Shown here: one piece after another, positions 1 to 7,023 of the stretch
How positions within the stretch are numbered: position 1 is the stretch's first letter
How the letters are laid out: each line of letters opens with the position of its first letter
DNA from: a virus
DNA: 28,970 bases
Strand: one strand, 5' to 3'
IMG/VR virus record: IMGVR_UViG_3300021963_000506
Coordinates: 1-28,970 of that record
Notes under the pieces: generated by a model
The model's database searches: none
Seen by the model: only the letters and a program-made list of their open reading frames with translations
What the model was told of the DNA's origin: nothing
Translations under genes and position numbers: made by a program

Positions 1-33
1 GATGAGTGCTGCTACTAATACAAGTTTTTTCAT
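1..33 (-). CDS. Start of a secreted or membrane protein (partial)
   Basis: Only the first eleven codons lie in the window and read MKKLVLVAALI, a charged start followed by a hydrophobic run typical of a signal peptide. An AAGGAAACAATT sequence just before the ATG supplies a ribosome binding site, and a promoter lies at 62..90. The gene continues off the left edge, so its function cannot be judged. Confidence 0.6.
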   Translation of the reverse strand, partial: MKKLVLVAALI

Positions 34-61
34 AATTGTTTCCTTTGACTTTGATATAGTA

Positions 62-90
62 ATTATATCAAATAGACGAATATTTGTACA
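62..90 (-). promoter_or_regulatory. Sigma70-like promoter P1 (TGTACA-N17-TATAAT)
   Basis: On the minus strand TGTACA and TATAAT are separated by exactly 17 bp, with the -10 box about 30 bases before the ATG at 33. The 36 bases at 60..95 are identical to 1290..1325, which carries promoter P2. Three further sites in the window share the boxes and spacing. Probably used by unmodified host RNA polymerase, so early. Confidence 0.75.
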
Positions 91-109
91 GGGCTTTATC
101 ATATAAAGA

Positions 110-1267
110 TTAGGAAAAAATACGAAGAATAATACAATCCTCGTTAATTCTACCATTAACTGCAGATTCCTTAGTCTTCAAGTTTTTAAACTCGTTAGCT
201 AGGTTTCGCTTAGTCATATCGGCATAACCCGTAACCATCTCAGGTTTACGCATAGTCTTAGAGCCTGATGTAGCTACTTCATAGTTGAGGATGGTCGTAC
301 CCTTAATGGATAGCTTACTATCTCCAACTGCACGATATACTTGCAGTTTCTTATATTTAGTATTATAAAGCCAAGTTTCGCTAGATCCTATGATATTCAC
401 AGGGGAAACAGACTTGAGATTAAGCTCTGCAAATTCCTTAAGGAATTTTACTTTAGCAGCAAGTACGGATGCAGGCTTTTCTTTACGAGCTCGTGGCTTA
501 CGTATAGCTTTAGCAGTCACTGCTTGCTGAGCACAGGCATCATTAATACTTTGATAAAGCTTAATTAATTTCTTGAGTTTTGTTTTCTTAAAGTTAGAAT
601 AACCTTCAACAAGCTGAGGATCTTTACCCTCTAATGCCTCACACAATTCTTCAAGACCTTTTTCGAATGCGATAGGAATATGCTTTGAAACAGCAGCACT
701 TACGTCATTCGACTTAAGATATGCTGCAATATCGAATTCGATATCATTGAGTACGAACTCGTCAATAAACCCATCGATTTCAGCAATGTGAGCAGAGGCA
801 GCTTCAACCACACGATCTTGAACTGATACAATAGGTTTATCTACTTTTTCTTTTTGTTTGCCAACAATAGTTGACGTAACTTTTGTGATACCTTTACGCA
901 TTTCTGCAATGCGGTCTTCAATAAACTGAAGATCATGATCCAAAAGTGGTTGATCGCGCTGTTTAAGGCGAATCATTGTACCCACTGAGCGAAACTCAAA
1001 GTCTGACAAAGAGTCAAATTCGGTACTTTTCTTGCCAACATATGACATGAACCACTTGCGTTTGTCCTTGTTGTCATAGGCTACGTTATAATAATTTAGT
1101 GCGCGTATAAGACTAGCTCTGTAGTCTAGGGGATTGATGATGGGTTCAGCACTACCCTTACCAGTGCCAAAAATTTCTTCCATCTTTGCAGCAGTTTCGC
1201 GGCGCTTTTGAGCTCGCTTTTCGCCTGCAGTAAGTTTTGATTCTGTTGGTTCTTTAACAATAGCCAT
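110..1267 (-). CDS. Conserved phage protein, 385 aa, unknown function
   Basis: Long open frame with a good ribosome binding site (GGAG, six bases before the ATG) and its own promoter P2 upstream. The protein is charged and lysine-rich. Residues 1-30 are strongly basic, and around residues 245-265 there is a second basic patch (KAIRKPRARKEK). No signal peptide or TM segment is visible. The N-terminal third contains RALNYYN and RKWF motifs that I associate with an unnamed family in marine T4-like phages. I recognise no enzymatic motif. The basic patches would fit nucleic acid binding, but that is inference. Confidence 0.85.
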   Translation of the reverse strand: MAIVKEPTESKLTAGEKRAQKRRETAAKMEEIFGTGKGSAEPIINPLDYRASLIRALNYYNVAYDNKDKRKWFMSYVGKKSTEFDSLSDFEFRSVGTMIRLKQRDQPLLDHDLQFIEDRIAEMRKGITKVTSTIVGKQKEKVDKPIVSVQDRVVEAASAHIAEIDGFIDEFVLNDIEFDIAAYLKSNDVSAAVSKHIPIAFEKGLEELCEALEGKDPQLVEGYSNFKKTKLKKLIKLYQSINDACAQQAVTAKAIRKPRARKEKPASVLAAKVKFLKEFAELNLKSVSPVNIIGSSETWLYNTKYKKLQVYRAVGDSKLSIKGTTILNYEVATSGSKTMRKPEMVTGYADMTKRNLANEFKNLKTKESAVNGRINEDCIILRIFS

Positions 1268-1291
1268 ATATTTCTCCAGTTTTATAGGATA

Positions 1292-1320
1292 ATTATATCA
1301 AATAGACGAATATTTGTACA
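1292..1320 (-). promoter_or_regulatory. Sigma70-like promoter P2 (TGTACA-N17-TATAAT)
   Basis: Second copy of the P1 element. It sits about 25 bases before the ATG of the 385-aa protein, so the predicted leader is under 20 bases and includes the GGAG ribosome binding site. The identity with P1 covers 36 bases and ends sharply on both sides. Confidence 0.75.
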
Positions 1321-1330
1321 GGGCTATTTT

Positions 1331-1348
1331 GTAATACTCAAGTATTAC
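1331..1348 (-). terminator. Possible hairpin at the dsbA-like stop codon
   Basis: GTAATAC and GTATTAC form a perfect 7-bp stem around a four-base loop, and the stop codon of the preceding gene lies inside it. It sits directly before promoter P2. The stem is AT-rich and no T-run follows on the minus strand, so it may be a weak terminator or an mRNA end-protecting hairpin. Confidence 0.3.
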
Positions 1349-1598
1349 CATCTACGATAGTAGTGTAAAGAGTCTCGAACTCTTCGTGATCAGCCTGCTC
1401 AACGTGGAAGTTTTGCTTATAGTACACCTTCGCCATCTTATTCAGAGTGCGCTTGGGAAGCTTAAACTCGTCGCTCATTTCTTTGATAGTTTCTTTAATA
1501 AGATCACGTTCTGCTGAGATGCGTGTCATTGAATCGGAGATTTCTCCGAGCATTTTCTTGATCTTTTGACGATCCGAAGGAGATGAAATTTGTGTCAT
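1338..1598 (-). CDS. dsbA: DsbA-like double-stranded DNA-binding protein
   Basis: An 86-aa, highly charged, mostly helical protein. Its layout (an N-terminal coiled-coil-like helix with the run SMTRISAERDLIKETIKEM, then KMAKVYYKQN, then EEFETLY at the end) follows T4 DsbA, a small late-gene regulator that binds double-stranded DNA at late promoters. T4 DsbA is 89 aa, a close match in length. The ATG overlaps the stop of the small membrane protein upstream (ATGA), so the two are probably translationally coupled. The assignment rests on remembered pattern similarity rather than an alignment. Confidence 0.6.
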   Translation of the reverse strand: MTQISSPSDRQKIKKMLGEISDSMTRISAERDLIKETIKEMSDEFKLPKRTLNKMAKVYYKQNFHVEQADHEEFETLYTTIVDGNT

Positions 1599-1786
1599 GT
1601 TTTAAAGCTCACTTTGCTTTCAAAAATAAGTCTTACTAGGACAATTGCTGCCCATGTTTCAAGAGTGTATGGAATATTTAGAACAGGAAATAGTGTGTTC
1701 AAACCCCAGATAATTGCGAATGGGCCAAGTACTACAACAAGTATTGCTAGCAATATTGCACTGCCAATAATTGTATTAGAACGCAT
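1595..1786 (-). CDS. Small membrane protein, 63 aa
   Basis: The start is the ATG at 1786 because AAGGA lies six bases before it. An upstream in-frame TTG at 1792 has no such site. Residues 5-30 form one long hydrophobic segment (IGSAILLAILVVVLGPFAII), and a second moderately hydrophobic segment covers about 43-55. The central WGLNTLFPVLNIPYT motif recurs, in my memory, in small proteins of marine T4-like phages. Function unknown. It overlaps its upstream neighbour by 11 bases and its downstream neighbour by 4. Confidence 0.75.
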   Translation of the reverse strand: MRSNTIIGSAILLAILVVVLGPFAIIWGLNTLFPVLNIPYTLETWAAIVLVRLIFESKVSFKT

Positions 1787-2099
1787 ATTCAATCCTTACA
1801 ACATTCTCGGGAATAAAAGAGCGCCATTCATTCTTGTCAAGATCAAATGCAGTGATAGACTTAGTATTTTCACTTTCACCTTTAGGATGAAATTCTTGAG
1901 GAATAAGTTTTGGATTACGAGTGCACCGCATTATTCGAAGAGTTCCATCCTTTTTAGTAAAATGGATGGTGGTGCTTTGATTTTGGTCGGACAATAGACC
2001 TTTGAGCCAAGATGCGAATTCTGGATCTTTCAGAAATTCTTTTTTGTTTTCTTCCGACATAATATTAGTCCAGTCAATTCCGGAATTAGATGTGATCAC
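1776..2099 (-). CDS. DUF2693-like SH3-fold phage protein, 107 aa
   Basis: The start codon is GTG at 2099, supported by GAGGTAACTC immediately before it. An ATG 13 codons in has no ribosome binding site. The pattern FTKKDGTLRIMRCT followed by a short insert, then AFDLDKNEWRSFIPENVVRIE, is what I recognise in a beta-rich phage family (DUF2693-like) with the -DGT-R-MRCT- signature. Its biochemical role is unknown. It lies in a run of four overlapping small genes reading from promoter P3. Confidence 0.7.
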   Translation of the reverse strand: MITSNSGIDWTNIMSEENKKEFLKDPEFASWLKGLLSDQNQSTTIHFTKKDGTLRIMRCTRNPKLIPQEFHPKGESENTKSITAFDLDKNEWRSFIPENVVRIEYAF

Positions 2100-2289
2100 G
2101 AGTTACCTCATTAATATAGTTGACGAATGACCTGAGTTGTTCTGTTGTTAAGAATGACTCAGACTTAGATGAATGAAAGCCTTTCGGTTCATCTAACAAG
2201 ATTTTTTCAATCACTAGATGAAACAGATTTTCGTTGATTTTGAGTATATCAACTCTCATTCTAAAAAAATCATTAAAGTCTATGATCAT
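2086..2289 (-). CDS. Hypothetical protein, 67 aa
   Basis: A small acidic protein starting at an ATG that overlaps the preceding stop (ATGA), with AAGGGA six bases upstream. It contains no TM segment or cysteine. The C-terminal part (LTTEQLRSFVNYINEVTRD) looks helical. I do not recognise the family. The tight coupling to neighbours supports it as a real gene. Confidence 0.65.
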   Translation of the reverse strand: MIIDFNDFFRMRVDILKINENLFHLVIEKILLDEPKGFHSSKSESFLTTEQLRSFVNYINEVTRDHI

Positions 2290-2513
2290 GGCAAATCCCT
2301 TACTACATTCACTTTAATAATTTGTTGATCTCCGGCGTATGCTTTTGCAGAGGATTCTTTAGGGAATACCTTAACAACGGTGTACGACATATCATTTTCA
2401 AATTCAGATAGGACCATATATCCTTTCTGAAGTCCTTTCGACAAAGTCATAGTGACCTCATCTGTAGTTGATACTTTAGCTCTTAGCAATGCGGGTACCT
2501 GCCTTTCTGTCAT
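2286..2513 (-). CDS. Hypothetical protein, 75 aa, first gene after promoter P3
   Basis: The ATG is preceded by GGAG at eight bases and lies about 30 bases downstream of the P3 -10 box, so this is the first gene of the unit running to at least 1338. The sequence alternates beta-type stretches (GYMVLSEFENDMSYTVVKVF, QQIIKVNVV), suggesting a small beta-rich fold. No catalytic motif is seen and I do not recognise it. Confidence 0.65.
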   Translation of the reverse strand: MTERQVPALLRAKVSTTDEVTMTLSKGLQKGYMVLSEFENDMSYTVVKVFPKESSAKAYAGDQQIIKVNVVRDLP

Positions 2514-2542
2514 AGTAATAACTCCAATTAGTTAATGATATA

Positions 2543-2571
2543 ATTTTATTACGAATACGAATATTTGTACA
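2543..2571 (-). promoter_or_regulatory. Sigma70-like promoter P3 (TGTACA-N17-TAAAAT)
   Basis: TGTACA is followed 17 bp later by TAAAAT. The eight bases after the -35 box (AATATTCG) are shared with P1 and P2, which shows that similarity extends into the spacer. It serves the four small genes plus dsbA-like. Confidence 0.7.
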
Positions 2572-2581
2572 CCGATGTATT

Positions 2582-3499
2582 CTAAAGTACTCTAAGCGTT
2601 ATTCCTGTACTTGTATCATGCTTAAATATTTCCACATAATCTTTTACTGTTGCACTAGAAACAGTCTTTATCTTATGAGGTTCTCCAAGTGGTTGCGATT
2701 CAATCGGTTGTGACGTCTCAACAATAACTTCTTCAAGTTTAATTAGATCTTTTTTATTGTATGCAAGTGTTTGATTTACAGCAATAAACATCAATACGGC
2801 AAGTGGGTCAAACACAAATACTATAAGAAGAATCATAACCCTGACAGCTTTTTCTAATGTATTAGCGTCAGGGTTATCTTCATATATTAACGCTGCGATG
2901 TATTTGATCGGCCCGACTTCGGCTTCGACTTTACGGAGCTCGACTGCGATTGGGGCTTTCTCTTCGTTAAGGGTTGCGATGGCTTTTTGGGCGGTGGCGA
3001 TCTCTTCGAGGAGACGGGTTCTTTCACGGGCTTGGCCTCTTCTAATTGAGGCTGAACGATCGGCTCCGGCTTCGGAGGTACTTCGATCGAGGGCCGCGTT
3101 AACTTGTGAATCCAGTTGAGAAATTGTCTTACGAGCTGCATTTATATTTTCCTTTTGAACATTGATTTTTTCTTCGATGATTGCTACTTTTGCAGCAACA
3201 TCACCACTTGTTACACCTTGATCTAAATGTGCTTTAGATAAGAAACCAAATATACCCATGCTCGTTAGAAGCATAAGGATTGTGATCGCACTTACAAAAT
3301 AAGTTTTAAGTAGTATTGTAGTGCGTTCCCAATTCTGATATAACCAGGACGTAACTACGATCTTTGATAGACCTAATACTGCGCCCATGATTGCAATTGA
3401 GTATGGTGCGCCTGAAAAAATAGCCATCAATCCCATGATGGCATAGTACTCTGCAATTGCTGAGAGTGATATTGCGCTTAAGAATAAGAGATAAATCAT
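2582..3499 (-). CDS. Membrane protein with central coiled coil, 305 aa
   Basis: Three or four TM segments fill residues 1-95, a charged helical region fills about 100-200, and another TM segment lies near 222-245 (VMILLIVFVFDPLAVLMFIA). The helical part carries an Arg-rich stretch (SASIRRGQARERTRLLEEI). I associate this arrangement with an uncharacterised family common in marine T4-like phages. The start overlaps the upstream stop as ATGA. The coding DNA at about 2895-3120 is much richer in G+C than its surroundings and uses GCC, ATC, GTC and CTC codons. This creates long spurious frames in other phases. Confidence 0.85.
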   Translation of the reverse strand: MIYLLFLSAISLSAIAEYYAIMGLMAIFSGAPYSIAIMGAVLGLSKIVVTSWLYQNWERTTILLKTYFVSAITILMLLTSMGIFGFLSKAHLDQGVTSGDVAAKVAIIEEKINVQKENINAARKTISQLDSQVNAALDRSTSEAGADRSASIRRGQARERTRLLEEIATAQKAIATLNEEKAPIAVELRKVEAEVGPIKYIAALIYEDNPDANTLEKAVRVMILLIVFVFDPLAVLMFIAVNQTLAYNKKDLIKLEEVIVETSQPIESQPLGEPHKIKTVSSATVKDYVEIFKHDTSTGITLRVL

Positions 3500-3900
3500 A
3501 GCTTTACGTGTGATCTGTGTATTTTACAATTGATGATACCATTATACCACTCGTCTATATTTTCAAGTACTTTTCTTGAAAATTGTTCACGAGCTTCAAG
3601 GTACGACATCGTTCCTTTATTATCGCACAAATAAAGAATTTCTCTTGTAAAACTTTGTTGCCCAAGCTCGGCAACGTCCTTCTTTAATTCTTCCGAAGAA
3701 GACCAATATGATTGCCAGTCAGATAGTACCTTTTCTTTCTTCTTTTTACCTTTTACGGTTTTAGTCTTTGAAAACCAGAAGAGTTTTTTACCTATGTACT
3801 TTCTGCCGCTATTCGTATTTGTAATCAGATAGACGAATCCTATATGTTTCTCTATCTGATCTTCAGTAAACTCTTTATTTTGATAAATCCACATTACCAT
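3496..3900 (-). CDS. GIY-YIG-like endonuclease-type protein, 134 aa
   Basis: Residues 22-38 read FVYLITNTNSGRKYIGK, matching the VYLI-x(8)-YIG core of GIY-YIG nucleases. EAREQF near residue 102 could hold the conserved Glu. The basic insert at about 46-58 (KTKTVKGKKKKEK) is typical of a phage subfamily I have seen in T4-like genomes. It is too short for a complete homing endonuclease with a DNA-recognition domain, so it may be a stand-alone nuclease or a structural relative. No clear ribosome binding site is seen, and the ATG at 3894 is an alternative start. Confidence 0.7.
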   Translation of the reverse strand: MVMWIYQNKEFTEDQIEKHIGFVYLITNTNSGRKYIGKKLFWFSKTKTVKGKKKKEKVLSDWQSYWSSSEELKKDVAELGQQSFTREILYLCDNKGTMSYLEAREQFSRKVLENIDEWYNGIINCKIHRSHVKL

Positions 3901-4198
3901 TACCAGTGCTTGTAATGGTATATTTATAATCTAGTCCTGCGTTACCCGTACTAGTAATCTTATAGGTACTAGATGCACTAGCATTTTCGCATGTTACTAC
4001 GAATGGCGATTGCCAATATCCTGGCCATGTTTCTTTTTTAACATCGTATTCTTTGATCTGATAATAATCAGGTCTCATATCATACCACGGAGTTGGTGTT
4101 TTATTCTGTTGATTCTGTGTATCAGAAACGCCAGTTTTAATTTCTTCGTGTGTTCCATCGTCATAGTAGATTGTTACCTTATTGATCTTCTTCGTCAT
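3875..4198 (-). CDS. Hypothetical protein with C-terminal repeat, 107 aa
   Basis: The ATG at 4198 has GAGGAG seven bases upstream, which decides the start over an earlier frame opening. The N-terminal part (VTIYYDDGTHEEIKTG) looks like a short beta unit. The middle is Trp- and Pro-rich (PTPWYDM, WPGYW). The end holds two near copies of Y-x-I-T-S-T-G-N. It overlaps the zinc-ribbon gene by 20 bases. Function unknown. The repeat and aromatic content would fit a structural or adhesion role, which is inference only. Confidence 0.7.
   Translation of the reverse strand: MTKKINKVTIYYDDGTHEEIKTGVSDTQNQQNKTPTPWYDMRPDYYQIKEYDVKKETWPGYWQSPFVVTCENASASSTYKITSTGNAGLDYKYTITSTGNGNVDLSK
3921..3928 (-). promoter_or_regulatory. 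Possible T4-type late promoter box TATAAATA
   Basis: This exact T4 late -10 octamer lies 21 bases before the ATG of the GIY-YIG-like gene, inside the 3' end of the upstream coding region. Only two exact copies were found on the coding strand. Because it falls in coding sequence it may be chance. Confidence 0.3.
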
Positions 4199-4340
4199 CT
4201 TCGTACTCCTCTTCTTCAAATATATCACTTCCGCAGAAAGGACAATATGCTATATCAGATGTTCTAAACTCATCATCAGCTTTAAATGTAATTTTTCCGT
4301 GGGCTCCACAATTATCGCAATCGAAATGTTTTAATGCCAT
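4179..4340 (-). CDS. Small zinc-ribbon protein, 53 aa
   Basis: An open frame that begins with an ATG overlapping the preceding stop (TAATG) and has two Cys pairs, CDNC (residues 8-11) and CPFC (33-36), spaced as in a zinc ribbon. An acidic tail follows (EEEEYEDDEEDQ). Small proteins of the type MALK-FDC-NCG with a C-terminal CP-CGSDI are, as I recall, common in T4-like marine phages. A role as an adaptor for DNA or polymerase is possible but unproven. Confidence 0.8.
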   Translation of the reverse strand: MALKHFDCDNCGAHGKITFKADDEFRTSDIAYCPFCGSDIFEEEEYEDDEEDQ

Positions 4341-4975
4341 TATTTTACCTTTTCATACATTACAGTATTAGTGTCACCTAACGCCCACTTAGAGTCTGTC
4401 TCAACAGACCATCGTTTTGTTGCAACTCTAAAATCTGGTTGTTTTAATTCTTTTGGATTGCTACTTGGTTCTAATATGATTAAACGATTATTTGGCTGAG
4501 CAGCAAACTGCCCATTATCACACTGAATGAAATTATAAGACTTGTGATCCTCGACATCTTCAGAAAACCCCGTATCAAGAATGTTAAAGTCAGGATGAGC
4601 AGAATCAACTGTAAAAAGATAAACACCATACATCCAATCTCCATTTTTAAGTTTGAATTTACACCTCATTGATTGAAGTTGCGCTTTCTTTATAACAGTT
4701 ATATCGTAAGAAAGACTATCCCAAAGTTGCAAGTAATCTAGAGGAAGAGGTTCTCCTTCGATAGGTTTCCAGCAATAGGCGTGTAATGGTAACTTATCAT
4801 ATAAAGCACCATAATTATTGAGATAAGATTCAATGCGAAATGCTTGACCTCTTAACGATTTAATACTTACCCACCAGCATGGTTCTAATTCATCATGACC
4901 TTTTTCAAAGTCGTAAAGAAACTCTCTACGAACATAACACTTAATGGGTGGTAGATTTGCTACTATATGCGCCAT
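4340..4975 (-). CDS. Conserved T4-like phage protein, 211 aa
   Basis: The start at 4975 is chosen because AGGA precedes it by about five bases and the N-terminus MAHIVANLPPIKCYVRREFL matches the family as I remember it from marine T4-like phages. An upstream extension to 5044 would overlap the aldolase far more. Conserved-looking blocks include WWVSIKSLRGQAFRIESYL, NYGALYDKLPLHAYCW and DNGQFAAQPNNR. No membrane segment or nucleotide-binding motif is visible. Function unknown. Its place after nrdB and the aldolase suggests co-expression with nucleotide metabolism. Confidence 0.85.
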   Translation of the reverse strand: MAHIVANLPPIKCYVRREFLYDFEKGHDELEPCWWVSIKSLRGQAFRIESYLNNYGALYDKLPLHAYCWKPIEGEPLPLDYLQLWDSLSYDITVIKKAQLQSMRCKFKLKNGDWMYGVYLFTVDSAHPDFNILDTGFSEDVEDHKSYNFIQCDNGQFAAQPNNRLIILEPSSNPKELKQPDFRVATKRWSVETDSKWALGDTNTVMYEKVK

Positions 4976-5592
4976 GTTTTTCCTGATGCCAATACGATTT
5001 GACAAATATGTTCTAATCTTTCTATATGCTCGAATGCTCTCCATGGAGATGAATCAATTGCTACAACTCCATGTCCTTTGATACCTACAATATCATAAGA
5101 AATGTTACCGTAGTCATCTAACTTTAAATTTTTATGACATTCATCCGCCAGTTCTTGACTAATTGGCGGAACATCAAGAACATTTGCTGCCACTCGAGTG
5201 TATCTGCTCAATTCTGGAAAGTCATTAACAATTGTACTAAGATCAATACCAGCATGCATAGCAGCAACACAATAAGTAGGATGGAAGTGCATAACAACAC
5301 GAACATCGTTACTGTGTTGCCCCATTGTTCGCTGTAAACCAAAGTGTAGAGGAATCTCTCCACTGGGTTTTAGGTTGGCGCTAATATCTGTATAAAATTC
5401 TTCTTGCCACAATAGTCCATGAATGCTGATCTTTTTGAATTGATCGGGTTGCAAAGTTTGCTTTCTTACGCCAGATGGAGTAACATAGAAATGATCGCGA
5501 TCATGATGACGAATAGAAGCATTTCCATCGCGACTAGTAATCCAATTTCGGCGATATGCCTCAACCATTGTTTCACATATAGTTTCTAACAT
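4963..5592 (-). CDS. Class II aldolase/adducin-family protein, 209 aa
   Basis: The ATG at 5592 overlaps the nrdB stop (TAATG), so translation is coupled. An upstream in-frame extension to 5622 is unlikely. Class II aldolase signatures are in order: the GNAS phosphate-binding loop with RDGNASIR, TPSGVRK, PSGEIPLH with the candidate catalytic Glu, the metal-site HFHPTY, and a third His in GIKGHG. The length fits fuculose- or ribulose-phosphate aldolases and epimerases of about 215 aa. It probably splits or epimerises a sugar phosphate using a divalent metal in the cytosol. The substrate cannot be deduced. Its position inside the ribonucleotide reductase operon hints at pentose or sugar-phosphate supply. 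Confidence 0.85.
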   Translation of the reverse strand: MLETICETMVEAYRRNWITSRDGNASIRHHDRDHFYVTPSGVRKQTLQPDQFKKISIHGLLWQEEFYTDISANLKPSGEIPLHFGLQRTMGQHSNDVRVVMHFHPTYCVAAMHAGIDLSTIVNDFPELSRYTRVAANVLDVPPISQELADECHKNLKLDDYGNISYDIVGIKGHGVVAIDSSPWRAFEHIERLEHICQIVLASGKTWRI

Positions 5593-6581
5593 TATGCAGC
5601 TTTTCCCCAAACATCGTTCCATGAACCTCCAAGAGCGCCTTTAGCATAATCAGTTACGCGGTTCTCAAAGAAGTTGCCATGAATCGGTGCATTAATCATT
5701 TCCTCTACCCAAGGTAAAGGATTCTTTTTAACTTTAAAGATACCCTTCATTCCAAGACTAATCAAACGACGATCAGCAATGTAGCGAATATAGTGTTTAA
5801 CATCTTCAGGCGATAGATCTTGCATTGGCCCCATAGCAAATGCAAGATCGATAAACTTATCTTCAAGTTCTACCATCTTCTCAGCAATGGTATATATCTT
5901 ACCTTTAAGTGAGTCATTCCAAATCTCTGGATTTTCTTTGATGTATTCTTTAAATAACTTAATCATAGACTCAGTGTGTTGAGTTTCGTCTACAATAGAC
6001 CACGTGACGATCTGACCCATGCCTTTCATCTTGCCATGACGAGGAAAGTTCAATAACATGATGAATGAACTAAACAATTGCATACCTTCAGTGAATGCTG
6101 AGAATACTGCAATATGTGTTGCTGTAGACTCGATCGTTGTATTCTTAGAAGATACATCCATAATATAATCGTGCTTATCTCTCATTTCCTGATAAGATAA
6201 GAATTCATTGTAGGTAGTATCAGGCAAACCAAGAGTTTCAATCAAGTGAGAATACGCTGCAATGTGCAGAGCTTCACGAGCTGCGAATCCAAGTAGCATC
6301 ATTCTTACTTCAGGTTGAGGAAAGTAAGGTAGATAATTGCGAACATAACCACCTGCTACATCGATATCACCTTGAGTAAAGAACCTAAAGATGTGCGTAA
6401 GAAACTTCTTTTCTTCATTAGTGAGTTTCTTTTTCCAATCTTTTACGTCTTCCGCCATTGGCACTTCGGTATGCAACCAATGACTTTGTTCATGCTTTAA
6501 CCAAGCATCATACGCCCAAGGATAGTTAAATGGTTTGAACGTATTACGATCTGATAGAAGATTACTTTTTTCTTTAACCAT
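5592..6581 (-). CDS. nrdB: Ribonucleotide reductase class I small subunit (R2)
   Basis: This 329-aa protein has all expected di-iron ligands: D72, E103, H106, E165, E199 and H202 (AREALH, FTEGMQ and DETQH motifs). Y110 is in the place of the radical tyrosine. The spacing aligns better with the eukaryotic/T4-like R2 type than with E. coli NrdB. It supplies the tyrosyl radical to NrdA for reducing ribonucleoside diphosphates. It follows thioredoxin with an eight-base overlap, and thioredoxin and NrdA lie just upstream, so reductase and reductant are co-expressed. All key residues are present, so it should be active. Confidence 0.95.
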   Translation of the reverse strand: MVKEKSNLLSDRNTFKPFNYPWAYDAWLKHEQSHWLHTEVPMAEDVKDWKKKLTNEEKKFLTHIFRFFTQGDIDVAGGYVRNYLPYFPQPEVRMMLLGFAAREALHIAAYSHLIETLGLPDTTYNEFLSYQEMRDKHDYIMDVSSKNTTIESTATHIAVFSAFTEGMQLFSSFIMLLNFPRHGKMKGMGQIVTWSIVDETQHTESMIKLFKEYIKENPEIWNDSLKGKIYTIAEKMVELEDKFIDLAFAMGPMQDLSPEDVKHYIRYIADRRLISLGMKGIFKVKKNPLPWVEEMINAPIHGNFFENRVTDYAKGALGGSWNDVWGKAA

Positions 6582-6834
6582 TTATAAACTCTCTTAATTG
6601 TTCTTGTGTTAAAGACCCGGTAATTCTTTTAACTTCTGTTGACTCTTCTGTACGACCCGACATCATTACGAGTGTAGGAACAGTTCTTATATTAAACTGT
6701 TTCGCCATCTCCATGTTGTCATCTATGTCAATTTCGATAAACTCAGTATCAAGATCATCGGCATTCTTGACAACTTCCGAAAGAGCTTTACATGGCCCAC
6801 ACCATGATGCTTGAAATTTGAATACGATTTTCAT
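6574..6834 (-). CDS. Thioredoxin
   Basis: The active site WCGPC is at residues 11-15, and the cis-proline motif TVPTL is at about 56-60. At 86 aa it is shorter than E. coli thioredoxin (about 108) because the first strand and helix are missing, as in phage thioredoxins and glutaredoxins such as T4 NrdC. It likely re-reduces the C-terminal CxxC of NrdA, which is encoded two genes upstream. It abuts the preceding gene and overlaps nrdB. Confidence 0.92.
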   Translation of the reverse strand: MKIVFKFQASWCGPCKALSEVVKNADDLDTEFIEIDIDDNMEMAKQFNIRTVPTLVMMSGRTEESTEVKRITGSLTQEQLREFING

Positions 6835-7023
6835 TTACCAGTGCCTTATAGTATTGGCTATAATAAAGAAACATGTGATAACATGTATTATAACCCAAAA
6901 TGTTTTTAGTGCTAAAGCTACGTGAGCTTCTTTAAGTGTAAGGATAGGAACATCTGGTCTATCCTTATCATCTTGTCCCATTAAATGACCAGTAGCTCTG
7001 GCCCATATCTTCCAGTACTTCAT
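6835..7023 (-). CDS. Small one-TM protein next to nrdA, 62 aa
   Basis: The polar N-terminal half includes YWKIWARATG. A C-terminal TM segment covers about residues 36-57 (ALKTFWVIIHVITCFFIIAN) and the protein ends in RHW. It is coupled to nrdA by a TAATG overlap. I recall similar small proteins beside nrd genes in marine T4-like phages, without assigned function. A membrane anchor for the reductase complex is conceivable but only inference. Confidence 0.75.
   Translation of the reverse strand: MKYWKIWARATGHLMGQDDKDRPDVPILTLKEAHVALALKTFWVIIHVITCFFIIANTIRHW

Noticed and set aside
94-108. CTTTAT-ATG-ATAAAG palindrome after the 385-aa gene
   Set aside because: Six AT pairs, no GC stem and no T-run. 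Too weak to call a terminator, although its location after the stop is suggestive.
2887-3141. Minus-strand frame of 84 codons, Pro/Lys/Ser-rich, inside the membrane coiled-coil gene, and an opposing 73-codon frame
   Set aside because: Both arise from the GC-rich patch, which lowers stop codons in all phases. Neither has a lipobox, TM segment or ribosome binding site, so an embedded spanin-like gene is not supported.
5592-5622. Ten-codon upstream extension of the aldolase
   Set aside because: The ATG at 5592 forms a TAATG overlap with the nrdB stop and matches the family N-terminus. The extension would lie inside nrdB.
6577-6584. TATAAATG near the nrdB start
   Set aside because: One mismatch to the late box, and the ATG in it is the nrdB start codon itself, so it is coincidental.
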